DNA of 64,000 nucleotides from assembly GCA_024231905.1 (NCBI GenBank), contig JAAEQC010000033.1:248001-312000 (forward strand), in the 5' to 3' direction. Of this stretch, positions 21,949-30,664 are shown piece by piece. The position numbers and the translations under genes are program-made. The first letter of the stretch is position 1, and each line of letters begins with the position of its first letter. The DNA comes from a bacterium (GTDB lineage Bacteria; Krumholzibacteriota; Krumholzibacteriia; LZORAL124-64-63). The notes beneath the pieces are model-generated. The model had not been told where the DNA came from. It worked only from the letters and a program-made list of their open reading frames with translations, and searched no databases.

Positions 21949-22205
21949 AAGCGCCTTCTCCAGATGCTCCTGGAGAAGGCGCTTCATAGAACCAGCGTGC
22001 GATTGAAGCAGGACCTCGGCTATCCTGGTTCGCACACTGTGATGTTGGTACCCCGTAGGTTACAGTGTGCGAAATGGGGATCGGTGTCGCGAGGAAGCGT
22101 GGGCGCTCATGTTGCGTTCCGTGTATCGACAACTTCTGTTCCTCAGGGCGGAGTCCCCGAAGACATCTCAAAATTCCGAGTTCGTCTTGCCGGGCAGTCG
22201 ATGAC
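21949..22205 (+). repeat. tRNA-Glu-end composite repeat R6 with degenerate recombinase tail (A-type arm)
   Basis: Hairpin aagcgccttctccag/ctggagaaggcgctt (21949-21984). About 60 bp follow that align loosely with the recombinase C-terminus (RLLQMLLEKAL). Then the left arm gttcgcacactg, core tggtaccccgta (22046-22057) and right arm ggttacagtgtgcgaaa. The conserved tail runs to about 22205. Confidence 0.7.
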
Positions 22206-22219
22206 TGGACCTGCCCGTC

Positions 22220-22349
22220 TTTACTTACCTAGATGATTCGGCTCCCCAGATGGGGACAACATAGGGAACTCGGGGGCTCAGACTCGACGGCAGTCGAAAT
22301 GGACCCTAACTTGCCGGTTTGAGGCCGGATGGAATAATTGGCAGGCACA
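22220..22349. mobile_element. Degenerate MITE-like element 2
   Basis: The right end ggatggaataattggcaggcaca (22327-22349) matches the right terminal repeat of the element at 34771-34934. The left end (ttacttacctagatgattcgg) is a poor match to its left terminal repeat, and the inside shares agggaac and ctcgacgg-like segments. Probably an old copy of the same small element. Confidence 0.35.
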
Positions 22350-22628
22350 CGGGACGAATCAGTTGTATTCACCTTGCGTTTTTGATATGACTCAATCATC
22401 CAGGGGCGGATGTTCATAGATCCAGCAACTGGCGCGAATGAAAAGCACTATATACGGGGCGCACGTTTCTCCTCGGAACGCCGGCATTGATGACCCGTCA
22501 TCACAGCTTTCGCGCAGATGCAGAATTCATCGGTGAAACACCCCGCTCTCGGGCCTGCCCGGTTGGAATCAACCCAACCGCAAACCGAGATGGTGCCATG
22601 ACATGTGCAGACTCTTGGAGGGACTACC

Positions 22629-23078
22629 ATGACGCAAAAAAGAAATATCGCCCTGTTGCTGATCCTGGTGTTCATCGCTCTCTGTGCGGGCTGCTCGGAC
22701 GACGACTGTCCCACCTGTCCAGACACGGGACCAACAGGCCCGCTCGCGGACTGGATCGGCGAGTACGATACGGCTACCAAGTGGGGCGGCGAGTTCGGCG
22801 TGTGGCAGGCCAGCAGTGACCTCATCGTCGCCGAGGGCGGATACATCATCTACGGAACAGCCCTCATCCTGAATCCTACCATCGACGGCGACAACGTCTC
22901 GTGGACCACTACAGACGGCAACGCGCACAACGTGAACATCACCTTCGTCACAAGCCAGACCAGTGACTACTACTGGGGCGACCAAGGTGGCGGTGCGAGC
23001 GGAAAACTGTTCACCGGAACGAGGCAGAGCGGAGGAGACGGTCCTCTTGATTTCCGTGGCCTCGTCGGTGAAGACTGA
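22629..23078 (+). CDS. Small lipoprotein of unknown function
   Basis: 149 aa. The ATG at 22629 has ggaggg at 6 bases; the upstream alternative at 22605 lacks this. Signal peptide with lipobox ALCAGC, then CSDDDCPTCPD. The mature ~120 residues are Gly- and aromatic-rich beta-type sequence with no family I recognise. It is the only gene between repeats R6 and R7. Confidence 0.7.
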   Translation: MTQKRNIALLLILVFIALCAGCSDDDCPTCPDTGPTGPLADWIGEYDTATKWGGEFGVWQASSDLIVAEGGYIIYGTALILNPTIDGDNVSWTTTDGNAHNVNITFVTSQTSDYYWGDQGGGASGKLFTGTRQSGGDGPLDFRGLVGED

Positions 23079-23137
23079 CCGGTTGTGCCGACCTCGCTCG
23101 CGGGTGACGTCAGCGTTTCGAAAGTCGTAGGCAAAGA

Positions 23138-23351
23138 AAGAGACTCCCTCGCACGAGGGAGTCTCTTGATGTGGTACCCCGTACGTCCCAGTATGGGAAA
23201 CAAGTGCGCATCGCCCCTCTTTCGCCGAAGGCGCAGGCAATCTTCTGTGTATCAACAAATTCCAGCAGTATTGAGGGGCCACCTCAGGATATCCGAATTC
23301 GGTTGGCTGGCTGACCGATCATAGCCTCGAATGGATTATCTAGTAGGCACA
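23138..23351 (+). repeat. tRNA-Glu-end composite repeat R7 (B-type arm)
   Basis: Hairpin aagagactccctcg/cgagggagtctctt (23138-23167): the stem sequence is unlike the other copies but pairing is kept. Core tggtaccccgta (23172-23183), arm cgtcccagtatgggaaac, then the long B-type tail (cccctctttcgcc, tgtgtatcaacaaattcc, atatccgaattcggttgg), ending in aatggattatctagtaggcac. Confidence 0.75.
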
Positions 23352-23566
23352 ACAGTGCGAACAGGAGACCGACGCTGCCGTCGTGTGCCATGGCGTGTGT
23401 GGTATTCCGCTTTGATACGATTTCCTCTCTCGTGCCAATCCAGGCCGAAGCCGAATCCGTACCGGTCCGGAGATTCTTTGTATTGAGCCCCTCGGACGGA
23501 TAGTCGAGTATAGAGGCGTTGGCGAGTCCCGCCCCCATCGGTGTTCCTTAATAAGAGGTGACGGGG

Positions 23567-24454
23567 ATGCAGGTCGATCCGTTCCAAGTCGGCTGGAAGT
23601 TGCTGGCCCCAGTTCTCCTTCTACTGTTGCTGGGTCTTTTTCTGGCTGCTACAAGATTGACCAGGGACCGCTACCGAGCACCGGGCTACCTGGGCTACTT
23701 CTGGATCTTCCTCTTCATCTGCGTCGTCACCGACTTCCTCTCCTTCACTCCTGCCGTCTGGCTGATGGCTCTCGTCTCCTTCCGAGCCCTGCGGGAGTAC
23801 TTCTCCCTGGTCGACCTGCGTCTTGAGGATCGCTGGGGCGTCCTGGGATCCTATCTGTCGATACCTTTCATGATCTATCTCATCCAGATCGACTGGTACG
23901 GTTTCTTCATCATCTCCATTCCGGTCTATGTCTTCATCATCGTACCATTCCTGGTCGCGCTCGGGGACAACCGGGGTCGCGGGAGCCTGCTCTCCATCGG
24001 GGCCATCGATTTCGGCCTGTTCTTCTTCGTCTACTGCCTGGGGCACATCGCCTACCTGGCCTTTTATTCCACCTGGCTGGTGCTGCTGCTCCTGCTGACG
24101 GTGACGGCGTGCAAGGTGGCGAGTACCTTGGCTGCAAAGCTGGGAAGGGTGCCCGCTTTCATCCTCTCCTGCGTGATCTGCCTGGCCCTGACCCTGGGAC
24201 TGCGGTCCCTGACCCTCGTGCCGACCGGGCCCGCGATCTTCCTTGGCTTCCTGGTCCCGCTATTGGCGCAGATGGGGGATTACACGATTGGCGTGCTGGA
24301 ACGGGACCTGGGCATAAGTACCGAGGATCTCGAACCCGGCCGCGGTCATGTGCTGGACTCCCTGGAGTCCTTTCTCTTCACGGCCCCGATCTTTTTCCAC
24401 TACCTGCGCTGGGTCATGAAATTCGGCGACGAGATCAACCGTCATGCGTTCTGA
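23567..24454 (+). CDS. Phosphatidate cytidylyltransferase-like (CdsA family) membrane protein
   Basis: About 295 aa with eight or so membrane helices. I prefer the ATG at 23567 (agagg at 9 bases) to the GTG at 23558. The C-terminal signature region reads GDYTIGVLERDLGISTED, then GRGHVLDSLES, which corresponds to the CDP-diglyceride synthase motif (KRD-GVKD ... PGHGG-LDR-DS) but with several substitutions, including loss of the DR-D pattern. It may make a CDP-activated lipid from a non-standard substrate or have lost activity. First gene of a three-gene lipid operon; its 3' end overlaps the next gene by 11 bases. Confidence 0.8.
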   Translation: MQVDPFQVGWKLLAPVLLLLLLGLFLAATRLTRDRYRAPGYLGYFWIFLFICVVTDFLSFTPAVWLMALVSFRALREYFSLVDLRLEDRWGVLGSYLSIPFMIYLIQIDWYGFFIISIPVYVFIIVPFLVALGDNRGRGSLLSIGAIDFGLFFFVYCLGHIAYLAFYSTWLVLLLLLTVTACKVASTLAAKLGRVPAFILSCVICLALTLGLRSLTLVPTGPAIFLGFLVPLLAQMGDYTIGVLERDLGISTEDLEPGRGHVLDSLESFLFTAPIFFHYLRWVMKFGDEINRHAF

Positions 24455-25865
24455 CCCTCGCAGGTGGCTCGCCCTGTTCGCGCATATGCTTGTGCTCCGC
24501 CCCCTGCTGCATCTGGTCTTCGGACTGAACATTCGCGGCAAGGAGAACCTCCCTGTCCAGGGGCCCTGCATCCTGGCCGCCAACCACAACAGCCATCTCG
24601 ACATCCTCGTGACCTACGCCGCCCTGCCTGTCCGCCTGATCCTCTCCGCGCACGTGGTAGCCGCCCAGGATTACTTCGCCCCCCATCGTCTGCTTTTTGC
24701 CGTCGTCGATTTTCTCTTCAAACCCGTCTGGGTGGACCGCGCGTCGGGCGGTGGCGACTGCCTGGAGAGGATGAACTCCCACCTCGACGCCGGGGACAGC
24801 ATCATCATCTTCCCGGAGGGGACGCGGGGTGAAGCGGGCAAGCTGAGCCGCTTCCGCTACGGGGTCGGCAAGTTGGCCTCCGAGAATCCCGGGATTCCGC
24901 TGCTCCCGGTCCTGCTGCGCGGAACCGAGCGTGCCCTGCCCCGCAAGGCATCTCTCCCCTTGCCCATCTGGCAACATGTCAGCATCGGACCTCCCCTGGA
25001 ACTCTTGGACAGGGCCAAGGATAACGCTGAGGCCCTGCGTGAAAGCATCAAGGCCCTCGAGCGGTCCGAAGTCGCCTCGCGCCACCAGCGGCGACCGGAG
25101 CGCCACCGACCGTTCGTGGTCGCAGTGCTCGGCATCGACGGATCCGGTAAAAGCACGTTGTCACGGCGCCTCTGCCTGGACCTTTCCCGGAAGGACAGCA
25201 CATGCCTGATCGGCGACAGCCTGGAGTTGTTCGCCGGCGGCGAACCTAAGACCGCGCAGCCTCTGCTGAAGGAGAAGCTCCGCCGCTGGATCAGCGCCCA
25301 GGCCAAGGACGCCAAATCACTAACCCGCTACAAGATCCCCAAGCTGACCGAACTCCTGCTGCGCGACGCCCTCCTGGGGGAGGCGAAGCGATGGTACGGT
25401 CCCGACCTGGTATTCATGGACGGCTCCCCCATTCTTAATATGACCGCCTGGTCGATCCTCTACCGACCGGATCTGATGAGTGAAGAGTTCTGTGCGAAAG
25501 CTGTCGCGCTGTTGGCTGGTACGGGCATGGCGAATGACCCTCTGTTCAAGGAATTTCCCGAACTGAAGGTGATGAAACGACTGGGCTTGGCCCGCCTCTC
25601 CTTGCCCGACGCGGTGATCTTTCTCGACGTTCCTCCGGAGGTCTCGATGGCGAGGATCGAGGCGCGCGGCGAGAAGATGCAGGTCCATGAATCCGAAGAG
25701 AAACTGGGTCGGCTGCGGGAAGCCTATCTCCTGGTGACCAAAGCCACGGGTGAGGGAATAGGCTTGCCGACCTTCGTGCTGGATGGGGATCGCGACCTGG
25801 ACTCGATCATCATTGATGCCTGCGGAGCAGTGGTGAACGCTCGCGCCACCCGGGAGGTCGATTGA
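24444..25865 (+). CDS. 1-acylglycerol-3-phosphate acyltransferase (PlsC-type) fused to a thymidylate-kinase-like P-loop domain
   Basis: 473 aa, two domains. Residues 1-205 are a PlsC acyltransferase with the catalytic H48-x4-D53 motif (NHNSHLD) and FPEGTRG near residue 120. Residues ~225-460 are a P-loop kinase: Walker A GIDGSGKST, then DLVFMDGSPILNMTAWS, VIFLDVPPEVSMARIEARGE, and a C-terminal LDGDRDLDSI, the layout of thymidylate/deoxynucleoside kinases. The fusion links acyl transfer to phosphorylation of an unknown small substrate. It overlaps the CdsA-like gene, and the lipid kinase gene follows after one base, so the three probably work on one lipid. Confidence 0.88.
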   Translation: MRSDPRRWLALFAHMLVLRPLLHLVFGLNIRGKENLPVQGPCILAANHNSHLDILVTYAALPVRLILSAHVVAAQDYFAPHRLLFAVVDFLFKPVWVDRASGGGDCLERMNSHLDAGDSIIIFPEGTRGEAGKLSRFRYGVGKLASENPGIPLLPVLLRGTERALPRKASLPLPIWQHVSIGPPLELLDRAKDNAEALRESIKALERSEVASRHQRRPERHRPFVVAVLGIDGSGKSTLSRRLCLDLSRKDSTCLIGDSLELFAGGEPKTAQPLLKEKLRRWISAQAKDAKSLTRYKIPKLTELLLRDALLGEAKRWYGPDLVFMDGSPILNMTAWSILYRPDLMSEEFCAKAVALLAGTGMANDPLFKEFPELKVMKRLGLARLSLPDAVIFLDVPPEVSMARIEARGEKMQVHESEEKLGRLREAYLLVTKATGEGIGLPTFVLDGDRDLDSIIIDACGAVVNARATREVD

Positions 25866-25866
25866 A

Positions 25867-26877
25867 ATGAGTACGACCATCGACGTGATCGCGACCACGG
25901 TCTCCGGGTCGATCAGCGACTGGGGCAAGGTCAAACGCATCCAGCCCCTGTTTGCCGAGCACGGCTTCGAGGACCTGCACCTGCACGTCGTGGACAGCCA
26001 CATCGAAGCCCGGGAGAAGGCTTGCGAACTGCTGACCGGCGGGCGGCGCCTTCTGATCTCGGCGGGCGGTTCGGGGACCTTCAATGCGGTGCTCGAAGGA
26101 TGTTGCGACACCGGGGTTCCTCTGGGCGAGATCCGCCTGGGATTCCTGCGCAAAGGGTCGGCTGATCTGATCGGCAAGACCCTGGGTATGCCTGACGAGA
26201 TCGAGGCCGCCGTGAGAGTCTTCGCCGATTCGATCCGCGCCGGCCACTGCATACCGTGCGATGTCCTGTCCGCCCGGGACTCGGGAGAGGACACCGCGCC
26301 CCGGCATTTCATCGGTTACGGCGGGGCCGGGGTATTCGGCCGCATCCCGCATTTCACGGAGAACCGCTTCATGAAGTGGTACAAGGGTGTGCTCAGCCAG
26401 TTCTTCGGCGATCTGGGGCCTTTCACGACGGGCATGACCCTGGCCCTGCTGGAGAAGATGGTGAAGGGACCCCTCGGCCGGCAGGAGTGGAGTATCCTCG
26501 CGGACGGACAGGCCGCCGTGTCCGGCCGCTTCCAGGCCCTGATCATCGTCAACGGATATCTCGGCCCCGACATGCCCTACTCGAGAGATGACCTGGGATC
26601 CGGCCGTTTTCACCTGTTCGCGCTTCGCGACCTGGGTTCCCGGAACCTGCTTAGCCAGGCGCGCCGCGCGCGTGACGGCTCGATCATGCAGGATGCTGCC
26701 AGGTGGGGAATGGAACATATCCCCGTCGAGGGGAAATTGAACCTGCAAAGCGCGGGCGGCAGGGATTTCCCATTCAACGTGGACGGCTCCACGTTGGCCT
26801 GCCGGGGCGCAGTGACTGTCCAGCGTGTGGACAGCATCAACTTGATCGCCCGGCTGCCGGATCAGTCAGGCGGCTAG
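25867..26877 (+). CDS. Diacylglycerol/lipid kinase-family protein
   Basis: 336 aa, cytoplasmic. The catalytic glycine loop reads SAGGSGTFNAVLEG where DAG/sphingosine kinases have GGDGTxNEV; the Asp is replaced by Ser. Other family features are LGFLRKGSADLIGKTLG, GYGGAGVFGRIPHF and the C-terminal beta-sandwich with NVDGSTL. The ATG at 25867 has gggagg at 9 bases. Third gene of the lipid operon after the CdsA-like and PlsC-kinase genes. Probably phosphorylates or binds a lipid; the altered loop makes catalysis uncertain. Confidence 0.8.
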   Translation: MSTTIDVIATTVSGSISDWGKVKRIQPLFAEHGFEDLHLHVVDSHIEAREKACELLTGGRRLLISAGGSGTFNAVLEGCCDTGVPLGEIRLGFLRKGSADLIGKTLGMPDEIEAAVRVFADSIRAGHCIPCDVLSARDSGEDTAPRHFIGYGGAGVFGRIPHFTENRFMKWYKGVLSQFFGDLGPFTTGMTLALLEKMVKGPLGRQEWSILADGQAAVSGRFQALIIVNGYLGPDMPYSRDDLGSGRFHLFALRDLGSRNLLSQARRARDGSIMQDAARWGMEHIPVEGKLNLQSAGGRDFPFNVDGSTLACRGAVTVQRVDSINLIARLPDQSGG

Positions 26878-26945
26878 GATTCTGAATCGTCTTGCCGGAG
26901 TGATGCGGCCAACCGGAACGAGCTCCTCGTTTGTCTCAATCAACA

Positions 26946-27150
26946 AGAAGCGCCTTCTCCCGCAATTTCGGGAGGAGGCGCTTCTGAAATGGTACCCCGT
27001 GGGTTACAGTGTGCGAATCACGAGACAGCATCGTCAGGAAGTCCTGCGTCTTGCGCGGTCTTCCTTCTATCAACGCATCCCTCCCCCTGCGGCGGCGTGT
27101 CCAACGTAGCTGCCAAGATCCGAGTCCGACAGGCCAGCAAGGTCTGCGAG
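26946..27150 (+). repeat. tRNA-Glu-end composite repeat R8 (A-type arm)
   Basis: Hairpin agaagcgccttctcccg/cgggaggaggcgcttct (26946-26985), core tggtaccccgtg (26990-27001), arm ggttacagtgtgcgaatc, then a divergent A tail ending near gatccgagtccgacaggcc. The hairpin could also end the lipid operon. The rest of the gap to 27348 shows nothing further. Confidence 0.72.
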
Positions 27151-27348
27151 CAAAGAGCAGCCACGCTGCTCGCAATACGTCACGTGACAGACCAGAGGAT
27201 CCCGCATCCCGATATTGATCTTGCCTCCGATTTTCGTCCAGACCAAGGCCAATTCCGGCATCCGTGCAGGGTCCCATAACCTGGACCCGGGACATACACC
27301 GCCCCCGGCCCGCAGGCCACCGGTCCAGGTCTGCCACGACCGGTAGAC

Positions 27349-28068
27349 CTAGAACCATCCCTTCCACCAGGGCCTTTCGGTGACCTTTACCTCGTGATCC
27401 ACCAGCGAGACCTCGCCCGCCTCGTCAAGCAGAGCGTAACCGGTCCAGCTCTCGGGCAGTCCCAGGTAGCGCGTGCCCTCCGCCTCTCGGTCGAACCACT
27501 GGTGATGATGCCCGAAGAACCACCAGCGCGGCCGGTAGCGTTCGGCCAGACGTTCCAGTTCCGGAACACCCGGAGTTCCATAGTGCTCGAGGCCCGGAGT
27601 GCTGGGTACGCCGATGCCGGCGGGGCAGTCATGCGTGAGCACCAGGTCGACCTCGGCCGAATCGTGGGCCAGGCAGGCCTGCAGGTCGTGGTCGGTGATC
27701 TCGCAGCCGCGGGGCGTGATGGCCGCGTCCATGTAGCGCGCGCCGCCCAGGCACAGTCCGCGCCAGCCGCCCAGCCGGTGGATCGCGCCGCGCGGCACGA
27801 AGGTCACCACGTCGGAGTAGCGGGAGGCCAGGTCGGGCAGCTCGGCGTGGTCCTCGTGGTTGCCCTCGATGCAGGCCACCGGCCGCAGGAAGCTGCGACC
27901 GCCGCGTTCGAAATGCTCGCGCATGGTGTCGCGGAAGAAGCCGAAGTCGCCGGTCACGAAGACCTGGTCGATGGGCCGGCCGAGCGATTCCTCGGCGTGG
28001 CGGACCTGCGCGTCGATCACCTCGTAGCGGGTGTGGACGTCGCTGATGATCAGGATCGGGCCGCTCAC
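27349..28068 (-). CDS. Calcineurin-like metallophosphoesterase
   Basis: 239 aa, no signal peptide. Metal-binding motifs in order: D10-x-H12 (ISDVH), GDFGFF, GNHEDH, LVLTHDCP and GHHHQW. Cleaves a phosphomonoester or diester; the substrate cannot be read from sequence. The start overlaps the stop of the sensor-like gene (ATGA, 28065-28068), so the two are co-transcribed and translationally coupled. Confidence 0.9.
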   Translation of the reverse strand: MSGPILIISDVHTRYEVIDAQVRHAEESLGRPIDQVFVTGDFGFFRDTMREHFERGGRSFLRPVACIEGNHEDHAELPDLASRYSDVVTFVPRGAIHRLGGWRGLCLGGARYMDAAITPRGCEITDHDLQACLAHDSAEVDLVLTHDCPAGIGVPSTPGLEHYGTPGVPELERLAERYRPRWWFFGHHHQWFDREAEGTRYLGLPESWTGYALLDEAGEVSLVDHEVKVTERPWWKGWF

Positions 28069-30134
28069 GACGGCGCGCCGAAATCGAGTTGAAGGCCGTC
28101 CTGCAGGGCCTTGATCTGGACGAAGGCGGACTTGAGAGCCTCGCGTTCGACATCGTCCAGGTCGACGGGCGCCAGCAGGTTGTCCACCGTCAGCTTGGCC
28201 GTGCGCCGGCGGCTCTGGTGCCGCAGACGCAGGTTCAGCAGCGTGCGGAAGGCGAGTCGCGCTTCGGACGAGGTCTTATCCTTGATGTGCCCCGCCCGAC
28301 CCAGCTCCCGCAGACGATCGAGGGTACTGGTGACCGTCACGCCATGCTGCAGGGCCCGCAGTCGCGTCAAGTCCACCAGTTGGGCCTGCACGCCCTTGAT
28401 ATCCAGCACGCTGCGGCCGTCCTCGCCGTCCTCGAGCACGAAGCGGCCGAAGGTGTTCAGCGGCGGCTCGTAGGCCAGCACGCTGTGGGCCAACAGCGGC
28501 AGGAAGCGCGGATGCCGTTGGACCGCGGTGGTCAGGTGCTCCTGCAGTGCGGGTACCAGTGTGCCCTCGTCCAGCTCGCCGCGGAAGTCGAAGAAGAACT
28601 TGGCGCGCAGCAGGTCGTCCGGCTCCAGGCCGGTCAGCCAGCGATCGAAGGTGGCGCGCCAACCGGACAGGGACAGGCAGCAGTCGGGCTCGCTGGCCAT
28701 GATCCTGCCTTTGCAGTAGGCGTAGCCCGATCCGGCCAGCAGGTCGGACAGGCGGGCGCCCATCCGCAGGAAGTACTGCTGCACGTACTCGAAGTCCTCG
28801 TCGGGCACGTCCTCGAAGATGAGCGCGTGGTCCTGGTCGGCCAGCAGGGTGACCTCGCTGCGGCCCAGGCTGCCCATGAGCATGAAGTCGAAGCGGGCCG
28901 GCGGCGGGCCTAGCTCGGCGACGATGAACTCGACGGCTTTCCGCACCACGCCGTCGGCGTTGGCCGAGAGCATGCGGCTGGTCTCCACGGCGTCGGCGCC
29001 TTGCTTCATCATCAGGGCGGCCAGGTCGCGGGTGCGGCGGCTGACGGCCTCCAGATCGTCCAGGTTCTCGGCGGAGTGGATGTTCAGTTCACGCGGCTGC
29101 GACAGGCGCGCCGCCACGGCCATGAAGCCGGTCCGGCCCTGGACCACGATGCGCGACAGGGTGAGCGTGACGCGCATCGTGTCGCCGTCCTTGTGGACCA
29201 GTTCGACCTCGTAGCGGGACGGCGGCTCGATGCCGTCGGTGACGTCCTGCCAGAAGCGACGGCCACGGTCGGTCTCCTCGTCGGTGGGTCGTATGAGATC
29301 GGCCGGATCCAGCCCGGCGAATTCGTCTCGCTCATAACCCAGCAGGTGCAGCATGCTGCGATTGGCGTAGAGGCCCTCTCCGGCCATGGACATCAGGATG
29401 GCTTCGCCCGCCGACTCGACCAGCGAGCGGTACTTCTCCTCGCTGCCCCGCAGGGCGGCGGCGGCGCGCAGGCGGCCGCGCTCGGCCTGGAAGCTGGCGC
29501 GCAGCAGGACGACCATCAGCAGGGCGACGACGGCCAGGATAACGAGCACCGCCGTCTGCAGGTTGCTCTTCAGGGCGGCGATCTCGGCGTCGACATCCTC
29601 GGTGTACACCCCGGTGCCGATGATCCAGCCCCAGGGCTGGAATCCCTTCACGTAGGACAGTTTGGGCACGATGCGGGTACTGTCGTCCTTCCACTGCCAC
29701 ATGTAGTCCACGTAGCCGGCGCCGTCGCGCTGGACGACGCGGACCATCTCCACGAACAACCGCTTGCCCTCGGGATCTCCGAAGGAGTTCAGGTCCTGGC
29801 CTTCCAGATCCGGCCGGTACGGGTGCACCACCATGCGCGGGACCAGGTCGATGACGAAGAAGTAGTCCTTGCTCTGTTGCCCGTAGTGCAGGTTGCGCAC
29901 CTGGGCCACGGCCTGGGCCTGCGCCTGCCGGCGGGTCAGCCCTCCGGCCTCTTCCTCGGCGGCGAAGCGGGCCATGACGTTCCAGGCCGACTCGGTCAGC
30001 TCGCGGATCATGAGCCGCTTCTGGTCCATGACCACCCGGTCCAGCGAGGGCAGCAGGTACAGAAACACGACTCCCGAGAACAGGATGATGGCCAGCAAGG
30101 CGGGCAGGACGGTTCGCAGCGCGAGCGATTTCAT
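28065..30134 (-). CDS. Cache-PAS-DUF294 nucleotidyltransferase-like regulator
   Basis: 689 aa. N-terminal membrane helix (residues 7-28), an extracytoplasmic sCache_2-type domain (KDYFFVIDLVPRMVVHPYRPDL, WGWIIGTGVYTEDVD), a second helix at ~192-212, a PAS domain (~230-350), then a GlnD-like nucleotidyltransferase domain with GSLGRSEVTLLADQDHAL near residue 420 and the DUF294 C-terminal helical domain. DUF294 proteins are known neighbours of DUF4212/SSS symporters, and that pair lies divergently next door. Likely senses a small carboxylate and controls the symporter or carbon flow. The cyclic-nucleotide/CBS part seen in many relatives is replaced here by Cache and PAS. Confidence 0.88.
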   Translation of the reverse strand: MKSLALRTVLPALLAIILFSGVVFLYLLPSLDRVVMDQKRLMIRELTESAWNVMARFAAEEEAGGLTRRQAQAQAVAQVRNLHYGQQSKDYFFVIDLVPRMVVHPYRPDLEGQDLNSFGDPEGKRLFVEMVRVVQRDGAGYVDYMWQWKDDSTRIVPKLSYVKGFQPWGWIIGTGVYTEDVDAEIAALKSNLQTAVLVILAVVALLMVVLLRASFQAERGRLRAAAALRGSEEKYRSLVESAGEAILMSMAGEGLYANRSMLHLLGYERDEFAGLDPADLIRPTDEETDRGRRFWQDVTDGIEPPSRYEVELVHKDGDTMRVTLTLSRIVVQGRTGFMAVAARLSQPRELNIHSAENLDDLEAVSRRTRDLAALMMKQGADAVETSRMLSANADGVVRKAVEFIVAELGPPPARFDFMLMGSLGRSEVTLLADQDHALIFEDVPDEDFEYVQQYFLRMGARLSDLLAGSGYAYCKGRIMASEPDCCLSLSGWRATFDRWLTGLEPDDLLRAKFFFDFRGELDEGTLVPALQEHLTTAVQRHPRFLPLLAHSVLAYEPPLNTFGRFVLEDGEDGRSVLDIKGVQAQLVDLTRLRALQHGVTVTSTLDRLRELGRAGHIKDKTSSEARLAFRTLLNLRLRHQSRRRTAKLTVDNLLAPVDLDDVEREALKSAFVQIKALQDGLQLDFGAPS

Positions 30135-30376
30135 GAGGTTCCCGTCGGGAATGGACCGGGGTGATGGCGATCCGCGACTCTAGAACGGCGTCGGGACGGG
30201 ATCAAGAACGGTGTCGAGTTGGAGTGCTTTCTGACGCGACTTCCGACAATGTAGGTCGCTTTTATAACCAAGCCTCAATTGAACCTGTGGGTTTTTCTTG
30301 GTCGGGCAATGCCCGGACGCTAGATTTGGCGCTTCGCATCGATCAGCTCATTTCATTTCCCACCGGAGGTCCACCG

Positions 30377-30664
30377 ATGCATCACGGCCCGGCCGTCGAT
30401 TCTGGCCCCGATCCCGCCAGCGGCTACAAGAGCCGGCTCGGTGTGCGAATGTTCATCATCTACTGCCTCGTCTACGCGGGCTTCGTGGCGACCAACGTCC
30501 TCACGGAGGGCCGCGCCATGCAGAAGATCGTAATATCCGGCCTGAACCTGGCCGTCGTCTACGGCATGGGCCTGATCGTCCTGGCCCTGATCATGGCGCT
30601 GATCTACAACGCCCTGTGCACGAACAAGGAGAAGGAACTGGCCGATGGGGAGGTGCAGCGATGA
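30377..30664 (+). CDS. DUF4212 small subunit of a sodium/solute symporter
   Basis: 95 aa. The ATG at 30377 has ggaggt at 6 bases; longer ORF versions start in the intergenic region. Two membrane helices (MFIIYCLVYAGFVATNVL and LAVVYGMGLIVLALIMALIY). This small protein is regularly encoded just before an SSS-family permease. Its stop overlaps the permease start (ATGA, 30661-30664). Confidence 0.88.
   Translation: MHHGPAVDSGPDPASGYKSRLGVRMFIIYCLVYAGFVATNVLTEGRAMQKIVISGLNLAVVYGMGLIVLALIMALIYNALCTNKEKELADGEVQR

Noticed and set aside
22569-23282. 237-aa minus-strand ORF with VSHTGTYGVP, recurring in other ORFs
   Set aside because: The shared peptide comes from the repeat core and arm translated in one frame, and the rest is antisense to the small lipoprotein; not a protein family.
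30135-30376. Sigma54 promoter between the DUF294 and DUF4212 genes
   Set aside because: No GG-N10-GC element at proper spacing was found.
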